From NCBI RefSeq assembly GCF_000512205.2, contig NZ_CP006644.1:2598520-2662519 (forward strand): a stretch of DNA of 64,000 nucleotides, written 5' to 3'. This stretch comes from Sphingomonas sanxanigenens DSM 19645 = NX02. Its GTDB lineage: Bacteria > Pseudomonadota > Alphaproteobacteria > Sphingomonadales > Sphingomonadaceae. Within the stretch, counting starts at the first letter, position 1, and every line of letters starts with the position of its first letter. Positions 53,501-62,019 of the stretch are shown piece by piece. The notes beneath the pieces were generated by a model. It did no database searches and was not told the DNA's origin. It saw nothing but the letters and a program-made list of their open reading frames with translations. Position numbers and translations under genes: made by a program.

Positions 53501-54415
53501 TCAGAAATCCCAGAATCCGGCGACCCAGCGGAAGGCATCGCCATCCACCGCCACACGGCCGACCGAGGGGAACGGCAGGTGCGTCGCAACCAGCAATTCA
53601 CCGGTCGCCGCGGCCTCGTTCAGCAGGCGGACGCGGACGCGGACCGACTCCTCGGGGTCATGCTCGAAACCGTTGAACCAGTCCGGATGGTCGAAGCCGA
53701 CCGGGAAGATCGCATCGCCGGCGAAGGTCAGCCGCTCACCGCCCGATGCAAGGCGGACGACGCTGTGCCCCGGCGTGTGCCCGCCGGTGCGCGAGACGGT
53801 GACGCCCGGCGCCACGTCAAAGTCCTGCTCGAAGGTCTGGATGCGATCCCGATAGGCCTCCACGAACTGCTGCGCGGTCTTGCGCAGCACGGGCGGCACC
53901 GGCGACGGCATCGCGGTGTGCGAGAAATCGGGCGTCGCCCAGAAATCGACCTCGGTGGCGCAGACATGCACGCGCAGGTCCGGTCGCAGCCGGCTCTTCA
54001 CCGCATCGACGAGCAGCCCGCCGACATGGTCCATATGCATGTGGGTGATGACAACGTCGGTCACTGAGCCGAGATCGATGCCTGCCGCTTCGAGCCGGTG
54101 CGGGAACTGCCCGGCACGGGGGAAGCCCGGGAACTGCCCGCCGAGACCGGCATCGACGAGAATGGTCTGGTCGCCGCTGCGCACCACCAGCACGTTCAAG
54201 GGCCAGTCGAACGCTTCGGGGGGCAGGAACATGTCTTCCAGCCATGCGGCGCGCACCGCCGGATCGGCGTTGGTCGCCAATGTTTCGGTCGGCAGCGGCA
54301 GCACACCGTCGCTGACGACCAGCACGTCGATCTCGCCGACCCGCAGCGCGTAGCGCGACGGCACCAGCTCCTCCGCGCCCGTCCCTGTAGGCTGCGCGAA
54401 AATGTCCAGCTTCAT
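53501..54415 (-). CDS. MBL-fold metallo-hydrolase (quorum-quenching-like family)
   Basis: The 304-residue product has the zinc motif Thr-His-Met-His-Met-Asp-His and later Gly-His-Thr-Pro-Gly-His and Gly-Asp-Ala metal sites of class B-type hydrolases. The Asp-Val-Val-Ile-Thr-His-Met-His pattern is shared by lactonases (AttM/AiiA-like) and related enzymes. It starts behind AGGAGG. Substrate is not known; it could hydrolyse lactones or thioesters. Its end converges with the AraC gene. Confidence 0.82.
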   Translation of the reverse strand: MKLDIFAQPTGTGAEELVPSRYALRVGEIDVLVVSDGVLPLPTETLATNADPAVRAAWLEDMFLPPEAFDWPLNVLVVRSGDQTILVDAGLGGQFPGFPRAGQFPHRLEAAGIDLGSVTDVVITHMHMDHVGGLLVDAVKSRLRPDLRVHVCATEVDFWATPDFSHTAMPSPVPPVLRKTAQQFVEAYRDRIQTFEQDFDVAPGVTVSRTGGHTPGHSVVRLASGGERLTFAGDAIFPVGFDHPDWFNGFEHDPEESVRVRVRLLNEAAATGELLVATHLPFPSVGRVAVDGDAFRWVAGFWDF

Positions 54416-54696
54416 GATTCGATCCTCCTGGTTGCCGCGTCTGACACGGCAGGGAGAAGGCTAGGCCGGGCCCGGCCAACGATCGATCGGGTCGAGGGAT
54501 TGGCTGTCCTGTGCGGCTGCACAGGTGGGGCTATGCCGATTGCGAAGCGCCGCGATACGCGGAGCCGATACCGGCCATCCCGGGGGCATCACGCCCTTAT
54601 CGGTTCCAGCTGATCCCGGTGAGGTCGGCCTGGCCCTCTGCCCCGGCATGACGGATCGCGACGGCTGCCGGATGCTCGTTCATGGCCATGCGCGGC
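54416..54696. other. Intergenic region, 281 bp, no convincing gene
   Basis: Both flanking genes are leftward, so this region is the promoter for the MBL gene and the 3' end of the VOC gene. A 30-codon open frame at 54597-54689 (minus) lies just after the VOC stop but has no ribosome binding site or homologue I recognise. Otherwise it is short, noisy frames. Confidence 0.4.
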
Positions 54697-55227
54697 TCAT
54701 GCCTGCGCGAAATCGATGACATGGATAGGGTTGCTGCCGTCCCATCCGCGCGTCGCGGCGATGCCGTCCGCAATGAGCTGGCGGGTCTGCCCGCTTTCGA
54801 TGAACTCGAAGAGGATGCCCGCTTCGCCGGGAGCCTCGAGATAGGCGACGCGGGTGCCGGGGCTGTGCGCCCGGAACACGGTGCGCAGCCCGTCCAACTC
54901 CGCACCGGCCACGGTGGCGTCGAGATCGTCGGTGAGCCACGCGAGATGGTGCAGGCCCGCCAGCGGCGTCCCGTCCGCGGCAAGATAGGGCGAGACCGCG
55001 CCATTGGTGACGTGGATCAGTTCGACCTGGGTGTCGCCCTGATAGGCAAGGCCGACGTCCATTCGCACTTCGGTATCGCGCCCGAGAAACCGGCCCTTGA
55101 GCGTCACGTTGCGGAACACCGTCCACGGGCCGACGCCCATCGTCGCGATCCAGCGGGCGATGCTGGCATCCAGATCGTCGGTAACCATGCCGATCTGCGC
55201 GATCGGTCCGTATTTCGCCTGACTCAT
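54697..55227 (-). CDS. VOC superfamily (glyoxalase-like) protein
   Basis: The 176-residue product starts at the ATG at 55227 and has one full VOC (betaalphabetabetabeta) repeat pair, with Asp-Asp-Leu-Asp at two places, His-His-Leu-Ala-Trp and Leu-Phe-Glu-Phe-Ile-Glu. VOC proteins use a metal held by His/Glu for isomerase, lyase or dioxygenase reactions. It is related to the methylmalonyl-CoA epimerase/glyoxalase side rather than to extradiol dioxygenases. It is divergent from an alpha/beta hydrolase gene. Confidence 0.78.
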   Translation of the reverse strand: MSQAKYGPIAQIGMVTDDLDASIARWIATMGVGPWTVFRNVTLKGRFLGRDTEVRMDVGLAYQGDTQVELIHVTNGAVSPYLAADGTPLAGLHHLAWLTDDLDATVAGAELDGLRTVFRAHSPGTRVAYLEAPGEAGILFEFIESGQTRQLIADGIAATRGWDGSNPIHVIDFAQA

Positions 55228-55362
55228 CCTCCCGGCCCTTTCGATGCGGGGCATATCTTGCGCCGTCGATGCCCGATGTGGGATAGGATGGCAACGAGCC
55301 CAGAGCCCCGAACAATGCCGATCACCACGGCATGAGCGCCGGGCCCCCATCGAGAGTTGATC

Positions 55363-56364
55363 ATGACCGACGACACGTCCGGCGTGAGGCTGGAGCCGCG
55401 CATCATTCCCTTCCCCGCCTCGATCAGCACGGAGGCGCGTGCCGCCCTCCAGCGGCTGGTACGCGACGACGGCGTGCCGCTGAACAGCCTCCATGCAATG
55501 CCCTCACCCGACGATCATGACGGCTGGATGCGGCTGAAGGCGGCGGTCGATGCGCAATATGCCGCGGGCATGACGGCGCTGGCCGGGCAGTTGCAATCGA
55601 GCGTCACGACGATCGAGATCGACGGCGCGACCGTCCATGTCGCCACACCGAAGGATCCGCTGCGCACCGACTGCGCCTATATCGATCTGCATGGCGGCGC
55701 GCTCGTCCTGGGCGGCGGCGGCGACGCCTGCCGCATCGCGGCGCAGGCACAGGCCGACCGGCACCGCGTGACCTGCTATGGCGTCGACTATCGCATGCCG
55801 CCCGAACATCCCTTTCCGGCGGCACTCGACGATTGCCTCGCAACCTATCGCCATCTGCTTGACCGTTATGGCGCGGCGAACATCGTCATCGGCGGGCGGT
55901 CCGCGGGCGGCAATCTCGCCGTCGCGATGCTGCTGCGCGCACGGGAGGAGGGGCTGCCCTTCCCCGCCGCTCTGGTGCTGCTCTCGCCGGAGGTCGATCT
56001 CACCGAATCCGGCGACAGTTTCCAGGTCAACCGTCTGGTCGACGTCGTGCTGCCGGGCTCGCTGATGGCGAACAACCTGCTCTATGCGAACGGCGCGGAT
56101 CTGGCGCATCCGTACCTGTCGCCGCTGTTCGGCGATTTCGGCGGATTTCCGCCGACCTTCCTGCAGAGCGGCACGCGAGACCTGTTCCTGTCGAACGCCG
56201 TCCGCATGCACCGCCTGTTGCGGCGCGCGGCGGTGCCGGTGGAGCTTCATGTCTTCGAGGCGATGCCGCACGGCGGCTTCATGGGCGGTACACCCGAGGA
56301 TCTGGAACTCGCGGCCGAGACGTCGCGCTTCGTCGCCGCGCACTGGCCGACCATATCCGGCTGA
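55363..56364 (+). CDS. Alpha/beta hydrolase, HSL-type esterase
   Basis: The 333-residue product has the oxyanion motif Leu-His-Gly-Gly-Ala, nucleophile Ser in Gly-Gly-Arg-Ser-Ala-Gly-Gly, an acid in Gly-Thr-Arg-Asp-Leu-Phe, and a catalytic His in Met-Pro-His-Gly-Gly-Phe. This places it with hormone-sensitive-lipase type carboxylesterases, probably acting on short esters. The ATG at 55363 is preferred over a TTG two codons upstream. It converges with a cupin gene 12 bases away. Confidence 0.87.
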   Translation: MTDDTSGVRLEPRIIPFPASISTEARAALQRLVRDDGVPLNSLHAMPSPDDHDGWMRLKAAVDAQYAAGMTALAGQLQSSVTTIEIDGATVHVATPKDPLRTDCAYIDLHGGALVLGGGGDACRIAAQAQADRHRVTCYGVDYRMPPEHPFPAALDDCLATYRHLLDRYGAANIVIGGRSAGGNLAVAMLLRAREEGLPFPAALVLLSPEVDLTESGDSFQVNRLVDVVLPGSLMANNLLYANGADLAHPYLSPLFGDFGGFPPTFLQSGTRDLFLSNAVRMHRLLRRAAVPVELHVFEAMPHGGFMGGTPEDLELAAETSRFVAAHWPTISG

Positions 56365-56375
56365 TCCCGGTCCGG

Positions 56376-56822
56376 TTAGATCGCGCTGCCATCCTTGCGG
56401 CGGAAGCCGAGCCCCGCGAACATGTGGAGATCGATATCCGGATAATGGCAATCGCTCAGCGCCGGCCGGCCGATGGCGATGAACACGCAGTCGGACGCAC
56501 TTTCGTTGATCAGCGTGTGAGCATTGCCGTCCCCCTTCGGGAACGCCGCGCAGTCGCCGGCCTTAAGCGGCGTGCGGCCATGGTCGTCGACCAGCATCGC
56601 CTCGCCCGAGAGGATCACGACGAACTCGTCCTCCTCCGCATGCCAGTGGCGCTGCGACGACCAGGCGCCGGGTTCGAGCCGCACATGGCTGACGCCGAAG
56701 TCGTCGAGCCCGCCGGGCGGGCCGAGCCGACGATACCAGCGCCGCTCGATCACGTCGCGATAGGGCGCGGGATAGCCGCTGGCGTTGGTTTCGGGGATGG
56801 CATCCAGATCGATCTTCGGCAT
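56376..56822 (-). CDS. Cupin-domain protein
   Basis: The 148-residue single-cupin protein has the first metal-binding motif Arg-His-Trp-His-Ala-Glu-Glu-Asp-Glu and a matching second motif with His at Gly-Asn-Ala-His. The ligand set His/His/Glu/His suggests a bound metal. Many such proteins are small-molecule binding or isomerase/dioxygenase-like; no specific function is assigned. It starts 45 bases from the divergent dapE. Confidence 0.8.
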   Translation of the reverse strand: MPKIDLDAIPETNASGYPAPYRDVIERRWYRRLGPPGGLDDFGVSHVRLEPGAWSSQRHWHAEEDEFVVILSGEAMLVDDHGRTPLKAGDCAAFPKGDGNAHTLINESASDCVFIAIGRPALSDCHYPDIDLHMFAGLGFRRKDGSAI

Positions 56823-56867
56823 GGCGCCAGTCTAGGCAAAGCCGGGCGGCGCCGCTAGGCGGTCGCG

Positions 56868-57992
56868 ATGATCGATCCCGTCACATTCGCCCGGACATTG
56901 ATGGCCGTACCCAGCGTGACGCCCGCCGGCGTCGCGATGATGGAGGTGCTCGCCGAACCATTGCGTGCGCTCGGCTTTGCCGTCGACATCTTCGAAGCCG
57001 GCGCGGCACCCGACGGGCCGGTCGCCAATCTGTTCGCGATCCGCGGCAACGGCGGCAAGCATTTCGCGTTCGCCGGCCATCTCGACGTCGTGCCGCCCGG
57101 CGAGGGCTGGACAAGCGCGCCCTTCGCGCCCGAGATCCGTGGCGGGCTGCTGCACGGGCGCGGTGCGGTCGACATGAAGGGCTCGATCGCCGCCTTCGTC
57201 GCCGCGCTGGCGACGGTGGGCGATCTCGACGGCACGATCAGCCTGATCATCACCGGTGACGAGGAAGGCCCGGCGCTGTTCGGCACGGTCGCGCTGATCG
57301 AGCATATGCGCGCACGCGGCATCTGCCCCGACCTGTGCCTGGTCGGCGAACCGACCTCTACCGTGCGGCTGGGCGACATGGTCAAGATCGGCCGGCGCGG
57401 CTCGGTCAACATGTGGATCGAGGTGCCCGGCACACAGGGCCATGTCGCCTACCCGCACCTCGCCGACAATCCGATCCCGCGCCTGGTGCGCATCCTCGCG
57501 CGGATCGAGGCAATCGTGCTGGATGAGGGCACCGACTGGTTCCAGCCCTCCAACATCGAGATCACAGATCTCGAGGTCGGCAACCCCGCGACCAATGTGA
57601 TCCCCGCGCTCGCGAAGGCGCGGATCAGCATCCGTTTCAATGATCGCCACAGCGGCGAGACACTGACCGCGATGATCCGCGCGATCGTCGAAGAGGAAGC
57701 ACCCGGCGCACGGCTGGTCTCGCGCATCTCGGGCGAAGCGTTCCTCACCCCGCCGGGCACGCTTTCGAGCCTGGTCGCCGAGGCGATCGCGCGGGTTACC
57801 GGCATCACCCCCGAGCTTTCGACCACCGGCGGCACCTCCGACGCGCGCTTCCTGTCGAAGCTGTGCCCGGTGGTCGAGTTCGGCCTGCCCAACGCAACGA
57901 TGCACAAGCTGGACGAAGCCGCGGCAGTGGAAGACATCCACGCGCTGACCGCGATCTATGCGGAGATCCTGCGGGCGGCGTTGCCGGGCTGA
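56868..57992 (+). CDS. dapE: Succinyl-diaminopimelate desuccinylase
   Basis: DapE hydrolyses N-succinyl-LL-diaminopimelate to succinate and LL-diaminopimelate, supplying lysine and peptidoglycan. The 374-residue M20-family product has zinc ligands His71 and Asp73 in His-Leu-Asp-Val, the catalytic Glu pair in Gly-Asp-Glu-Glu-Gly-Pro (about 134-139), and a DapE-type lid domain. The end has Ser-Thr-Thr-Gly-Gly-Thr-Ser-Asp-Ala-Arg, another family signature. A GC hairpin follows. Confidence 0.94.
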   Translation: MIDPVTFARTLMAVPSVTPAGVAMMEVLAEPLRALGFAVDIFEAGAAPDGPVANLFAIRGNGGKHFAFAGHLDVVPPGEGWTSAPFAPEIRGGLLHGRGAVDMKGSIAAFVAALATVGDLDGTISLIITGDEEGPALFGTVALIEHMRARGICPDLCLVGEPTSTVRLGDMVKIGRRGSVNMWIEVPGTQGHVAYPHLADNPIPRLVRILARIEAIVLDEGTDWFQPSNIEITDLEVGNPATNVIPALAKARISIRFNDRHSGETLTAMIRAIVEEEAPGARLVSRISGEAFLTPPGTLSSLVAEAIARVTGITPELSTTGGTSDARFLSKLCPVVEFGLPNATMHKLDEAAAVEDIHALTAIYAEILRAALPG

Positions 57993-58019
57993 GCGGTTCG
58001 CGGGCAGCCCCTCCCAGGC

Positions 58020-58039
58020 CCCTCCCGCAAGCGGGAGGG
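58020..58039. terminator. Convergent hairpin after dapE
   Basis: CCCTCCCG (58020-58027) pairs with CGGGAGGG (58032-58039) around a CAAG loop, between the ends of dapE and gspN. Similar CCCTCCCG/CGGGAGGG hairpins are frequent between genes in G+C-rich proteobacteria. It has no T-run but is well placed for bidirectional termination. Confidence 0.5.
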
Positions 58040-58048
58040 CAGCAGAGG

Positions 58049-58717
58049 TCAGAGCCGTCCCTGGATCGTTTGTGAGAAGCCCGGGCCATCGCCCTGGCGC
58101 ACGGCGATATCGGCGGTGAAGCGGCCGCCTTCGCGGATGCGCAGCATCACCTGCTCCATTCCCGATTCCCCCACCAGCGGCAGCAGCAGCGCCCCGCCCT
58201 CGCAGCGGGCATTGCCGGTGAGGCCACCGCCCAGCCGAACGCCGGCAAGCGCGCCTTCCAGATTGGCGCGCACGCGGCCGCTGGCACGCTGGCACTGGCC
58301 ATCGGCGTAGCGCACCGAAAGGTCGGTGAGATCGATCGTCGAGAGCGGCAGCGGCGCGAAGCTGCTGCCCGCCTGCAGCTTGGCGGTGACATCGTCGATG
58401 CCGAAGCTGTTGCGCGAAATCCCGACCGCGCCATGCACGCCATCCGGCCCTTCCCCATCGAGATCGACGCGTGCCCGGCCGACGAGCAGTTGCACCGGCG
58501 AGAGCGATGCGCCGACGTCACCCAGCGGGATCGTGCCGACGCGCGCCTCGGTCAGCCCCCCGAACCAGACGCTGCCGCGCACCTCGCGCGCGGAAAAGCC
58601 GCTGTCGTCGAGCCCGATCGCACCGAGCGCGAGGCGCATCGGGAAGGTGATGATCAGCGCGGCGACGAAGGCGGCGATCAGCAGCGCGCGGCGCCCCAGC
58701 GGAAGCTTCAACCGCAT
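58049..58717 (-). CDS. gspN: Type II secretion system protein N
   Basis: The 222-residue product begins with a short cytoplasmic segment and one membrane helix (about 10-33), followed by a periplasmic beta-rich domain typical of GspN, including Gly-Ser-Val-Trp-Phe-Gly-Gly. GspN is an auxiliary inner-membrane part of some type II secretion systems. It is the last gene of the leftward operon; its start overlaps the gspM stop (TGATG). Position and topology support the call more than sequence motifs do. Confidence 0.82.
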   Translation of the reverse strand: MRLKLPLGRRALLIAAFVAALIITFPMRLALGAIGLDDSGFSAREVRGSVWFGGLTEARVGTIPLGDVGASLSPVQLLVGRARVDLDGEGPDGVHGAVGISRNSFGIDDVTAKLQAGSSFAPLPLSTIDLTDLSVRYADGQCQRASGRVRANLEGALAGVRLGGGLTGNARCEGGALLLPLVGESGMEQVMLRIREGGRFTADIAVRQGDGPGFSQTIQGRL

Positions 58718-59196
58718 CAGCGCATCCTTCCCCTGAGCGCGAGCTCGACGTTGAGCGTCGGATCGGCGTTGTCACGCACCACCAGCCGTTCGACCAGCAC
58801 GCCGCGCCGTTCGAGCCCGGCGATCCAGCCGAACAGCGCCGCCGGCCGGGCATTGGCGATGGTCAGCGTCAGATGATCGGCGCTGTCGGCGTTGAGGCTG
58901 GCGAAGGTGAAACCGGCCTCCCCCGCGGTCTGCCGCACGATGGTTTCCAGCGGGCCGTCGAGCGGCGCCGGCGCGGCGCGGGTCAGTGCGCGCAGCGCGT
59001 CGCGCTTGGCGAGCACCTCGCCATAGCCGATCACTGCCTGCGCATGGCGCTCCCGCGCCAGCGACAGTCCATCGGTTACCGGGCGCAGGATACCGAGCCA
59101 GACGATGACGATGGCGAGCAATGCCGCCATCACCAGCAGCATCCGCTGCTCGCGGAGCGACCGACCGCCCCACCACAGGCGCAGGCGCGCGTTCAT
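58717..59196 (-). CDS. gspM: Type II secretion system protein M
   Basis: The 159-residue inner-membrane protein has an N-terminal cytoplasmic tail with Arg-Glu-Gln-Arg, one helix (about 20-38) and a periplasmic ferredoxin-like domain. GspM partners GspL and helps anchor the assembly platform. It overlaps gspL (ATGA) and gspN (TGATG), indicating coupled translation. Confidence 0.87.
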   Translation of the reverse strand: MNARLRLWWGGRSLREQRMLLVMAALLAIVIVWLGILRPVTDGLSLARERHAQAVIGYGEVLAKRDALRALTRAAPAPLDGPLETIVRQTAGEAGFTFASLNADSADHLTLTIANARPAALFGWIAGLERRGVLVERLVVRDNADPTLNVELALRGRMR

Positions 59197-60314
59197 CGCG
59201 GCGCCACCGTCAGGTCGCCATTGATCCGGTCACCAGACTGCTGGAATACGCTGGGCACGACGCGCAGGCCGAGCGCCTCCAGCCTTGCCTTCACCGCCTC
59301 CACCTCGGGGCCGGTGCCTGCCGAGAGCGTGAGCTTCATCGTGCCATCCCGTTCAAAGGTCATTGCGTTGAGATCGACCGCGGGCACGGCTTCGACCGCG
59401 GCGAATACCGCGCCCGCGGTTATCGAAAAGCCGTAGCCGCCGCCCCGCATCCCTGCGAGCCGTTCATCGAGCAGCGCCACCGCATTGCCCTGCCCTGCGC
59501 CGCCGGGCAGCGCCTCCGCAGCCGCGACCTCGGCACGCCGTTCGAGTCCGTCCGCAGCGAGCGTGTAGCGCAGGATCAGCGCCAGGCTGATCGCCAGGGT
59601 CGCGCCGGCGATGGCGACGCCGATGGTGATGAGGCGCCGCACCTGTTTCCAGTCGATCGCCCACCGCCGGCGGCGCGCAAACGCGCCTTGCCTGAGATCG
59701 AGTGGCGGATCGGCGACACCTGCGGCGATCGCCCGCTCCAGCGCCTCGCTATCAAGCGTGTCGGTCGGCGCATCGCCGATCAGCAGCGGCGCCAGCTGCG
59801 GATCCTCGACGAAGCCGCTGTCGCGGCCGCGGACCACGACCTCACCGCCCAGCGCGCCGCGCACGAAGCCGGTCTCGGGCCGCGGCAGCAGCAAGGCAGC
59901 CGGCACGATCGCATCGGGATCGAGCCCGCGCGCCTGCAGCGCCGCCAGCCACGCGCTCATCCGCGCCGCATCCAGCGTCGCCATCGGGCGGACGCCCGCC
60001 TCGGCCTTATCATCCGGCTCGCCCAGCGCGACGTGCAGCGCGTCGGCCGGCTGAATCGTGTTCTCGGACGCCAGCAGCTTCGCAGCCGCGCGCGCCTGCG
60101 CGGGCGCCAGCTTGGGCAGTTCCGCCCAGTCGAGCGTCATCGCGCCCGCCGGTGCCACCGCGACGACGCGCTCGATCTCGGCGCTGTCCGCCGATGTCGC
60201 CGGAATCGTCTCGGCGCCCTCGCCACGCCCCACCACCGCATCGCCGGCGAAACGCAGCCAGCGCCACACGCTCTCCGGGCGCTCGGGCAAGAACAGCACC
60301 AGCGCATTGCTCAT
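59193..60314 (-). CDS. gspL: Type II secretion system protein L
   Basis: The 373-residue product has a large N-terminal cytoplasmic actin-like domain (about 1-230), one transmembrane helix (about 240-262, after basic Arg-Arg-Arg-Trp) and a periplasmic ferredoxin-like domain. GspL connects the GspE ATPase to the inner-membrane platform. The ATG at 60314 overlaps the gspK stop (ATGA); an in-frame ATG at 60329 is less likely. Confidence 0.9.
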   Translation of the reverse strand: MSNALVLFLPERPESVWRWLRFAGDAVVGRGEGAETIPATSADSAEIERVVAVAPAGAMTLDWAELPKLAPAQARAAAKLLASENTIQPADALHVALGEPDDKAEAGVRPMATLDAARMSAWLAALQARGLDPDAIVPAALLLPRPETGFVRGALGGEVVVRGRDSGFVEDPQLAPLLIGDAPTDTLDSEALERAIAAGVADPPLDLRQGAFARRRRWAIDWKQVRRLITIGVAIAGATLAISLALILRYTLAADGLERRAEVAAAEALPGGAGQGNAVALLDERLAGMRGGGYGFSITAGAVFAAVEAVPAVDLNAMTFERDGTMKLTLSAGTGPEVEAVKARLEALGLRVVPSVFQQSGDRINGDLTVAPR

Positions 60315-61306
60315 GAAGGATCCCCCCATTGCCGCCGCACCAGCCGCGAGGGCGTGCGCGTGGCATCGATCAGCGCGGTCTCGCTCAGCTCGGCGCCGGC
60401 CAGCTCGACGCTGATGTTCAGATTGAAATATCGCGTCCGCACCTTGATCTGCTCAGCCGCCTGCATCGGCGGCACCAGCGCCTCCAGCGCCGGCAGCTTC
60501 CAGAAGGCGGCGGGGCTCGAAAAGCCGTTCGCCGGCCGCTCGAGCAGCATCTGGCGCGCGCGCTCGAGCGTCAGTTGCTGCGGGATCAGCATGGCGAAGA
60601 GCGGCGCCTGTTCGGGCGACAGCGTGTTGACGTTGATCGGTGACGGCTCATTGTTCGGCAATGCGCAGATCCAAGGCCTGAGGCGCGCGTAGACTTCGGG
60701 CGTGACGCCGGCAACCGCACGCAATTCGCTGGGATCCTGGATCAGCATGTTGGGAGGAAGATAGGGCTCGGCGAGCGCGGCGTAATAATTGTCCTCGGCG
60801 CCGCCGGACCCCGGCATGCTGTCGGTATCGATCCAGTCCGCTAGCGAGACCGCGATCGTCCGCGCCTCCTGCGGCGGGATCTCCAGCAAGGTCATCAGCG
60901 CTTCGAACTGCGAGATCCCATAGGGAGAGGCCTGCTTCTCCAGCCCCTGCGCGCCGCTGACGACGCTGTTGAGGTTGAAGCAATTGCCGCCGTCCGAGAC
61001 GGTCGCCGTGGCGAGGCCGCCGGGGATCGGCAGGCGCTGGCGGCGGCCGTTCCAATTGCCCTCCAGCGTCGTGCGCGCCGCATCGCGCTCCATGATGTCG
61101 TCGATACGACGCTGCGCCAGCGTTTCCGCGGCATAGGCATAGGCCCGCGCCTGATCCGTCGCATTGGCGTTCGCGGCCAACCGCGTCGAGATGCGCAACT
61201 TCTCCAGCGCGCCGGCGGCGAGCACCGAGATCACCGCGACGAGCAGCAGCACCGTCAGCAGCGCGGCACCGCGCTCTCCAGCGGAAACGGGCGGACGCGC
61301 GCGCAT
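60311..61306 (-). CDS. gspK: Type II secretion minor pseudopilin K
   Basis: The 331-residue product has a short leader, a cleavage site near Glu-Arg-Gly13-Ala, and a hydrophobic helix. As usual for GspK, the Glu at position 5 of the mature protein is absent. The large periplasmic region includes Ser-Leu-Ala-Asp-Trp-Ile-Asp-Thr-Asp and Ile-Asn-Val-Asn-Thr. GspK caps the pseudopilus tip with GspI and GspJ. Its start overlaps the gspJ stop (TGATG). Unlike G, H and J, its leader has no 33-bp repeat. Confidence 0.92.
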   Translation of the reverse strand: MRARPPVSAGERGAALLTVLLLVAVISVLAAGALEKLRISTRLAANANATDQARAYAYAAETLAQRRIDDIMERDAARTTLEGNWNGRRQRLPIPGGLATATVSDGGNCFNLNSVVSGAQGLEKQASPYGISQFEALMTLLEIPPQEARTIAVSLADWIDTDSMPGSGGAEDNYYAALAEPYLPPNMLIQDPSELRAVAGVTPEVYARLRPWICALPNNEPSPINVNTLSPEQAPLFAMLIPQQLTLERARQMLLERPANGFSSPAAFWKLPALEALVPPMQAAEQIKVRTRYFNLNISVELAGAELSETALIDATRTPSRLVRRQWGDPS

Positions 61307-62019
61307 CAGTAGCCCGTCCCGACGAGGAAGAGCTGCCGATACTCTACGCCATCGCGGCGGCGGATGGTCAACTCCATCGCGCGCGGCAATCCCTCGGCGC
61401 GCGTCGGCTGCCACGTGTCCATCCAGTCATTGTCGATGCGGTAGCGGACGCTGAGCCGGTCGACATCGTCGAGCAACACCGATCGCGTGATCGGCTCGGC
61501 CCCGTCGAGCATGGCGAAGGGCACGCGTTCGAGCCGGCCGTCGACGAACTGATACTCGACGCGCTGCAGGCTGGCGCGCGCCGCGCCTTCGGCATTGGTC
61601 CAGCCGGTCCGCACGAAGGACAGGAAGGGCTCGCCATTGCTGACGGCAAGGCCATCGAAGGCGGGCAGCGGATCACCTTCCCGGTTACGGGTCGAGCGCG
61701 GGATCACCTGCGCCATGTCCGCCGAGACGATCGCGCCGACGCGGCCGAGCCCGGCGATCTCGGTCAGACGATCGCTCGCCGCCGCCTGCGCGCGCACGCT
61801 GAAGGCAAGGATTGCGACGCCGGCGCTGGCGAGCAGCGCAAAGATGAACAGCGCGACCAGAAGCTCCACGAGCGTGAAGCCGTGTTCGGCGGAACGCCTC
61901 ACGGGCGTGAAGCCGTGTTCGGCGGAACGCCTCACGGGCGTGAAGCCGTGTTCGGCGGAACGCCTCACGGGCGTGAAGCCGTGTTCGGCGGAACGCCGCG
62001 AAGACAGGATCGAGGTCAT
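61306..62019 (-). CDS. gspJ: Type II secretion minor pseudopilin J with repeat-expanded leader
   Basis: The 237-residue product starts at 62019, overlapping the gspI stop (ATGA). The leader is 47 residues and contains the 11-residue unit Arg-Arg-Ser-Ala-Glu-His-Gly-Phe-Thr-Pro-Val three times before the true site His-Gly47-Phe-Thr-Leu-Val-Glu. Gly occurs at 14, 25, 36 and 47, each followed by Phe-Thr. Only the last has Glu at mature position 5. The mature helix and pseudopilin fold look normal. Typical leaders are 5-25 residues, so this one is unusual. Confidence 0.93.
   Translation of the reverse strand: MTSILSSRRSAEHGFTPVRRSAEHGFTPVRRSAEHGFTPVRRSAEHGFTLVELLVALFIFALLASAGVAILAFSVRAQAAASDRLTEIAGLGRVGAIVSADMAQVIPRSTRNREGDPLPAFDGLAVSNGEPFLSFVRTGWTNAEGAARASLQRVEYQFVDGRLERVPFAMLDGAEPITRSVLLDDVDRLSVRYRIDNDWMDTWQPTRAEGLPRAMELTIRRRDGVEYRQLFLVGTGY
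61872..61997 (-). repeat. 33-bp minisatellite in the gspJ leader (about 3.8 copies)
   Basis: Copies begin at 61872, 61905, 61938 and 61971, the first three 33 bases each and identical in sequence; the last is 27 bases before diverging. On the plus strand each starts GCGTGAAGCCGTGTTCGG. The length keeps the gspJ frame and encodes an 11-residue unit with a prepilin-peptidase-like site. Near-identity of copies suggests recent or ongoing expansion. Confidence 0.95.

Noticed and set aside
54597-54689. 30-codon open frame after the VOC gene
   Set aside because: It follows the VOC stop closely, but there is no ribosome binding site and no recognisable homologue. Left as unassigned.
61872-61997. CRISPR-like reading of the regularly spaced repeats
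   Set aside because: Units abut each other with no spacers, are 33 bp in frame, and lie inside gspJ. No cas genes are present. This is a coding minisatellite.
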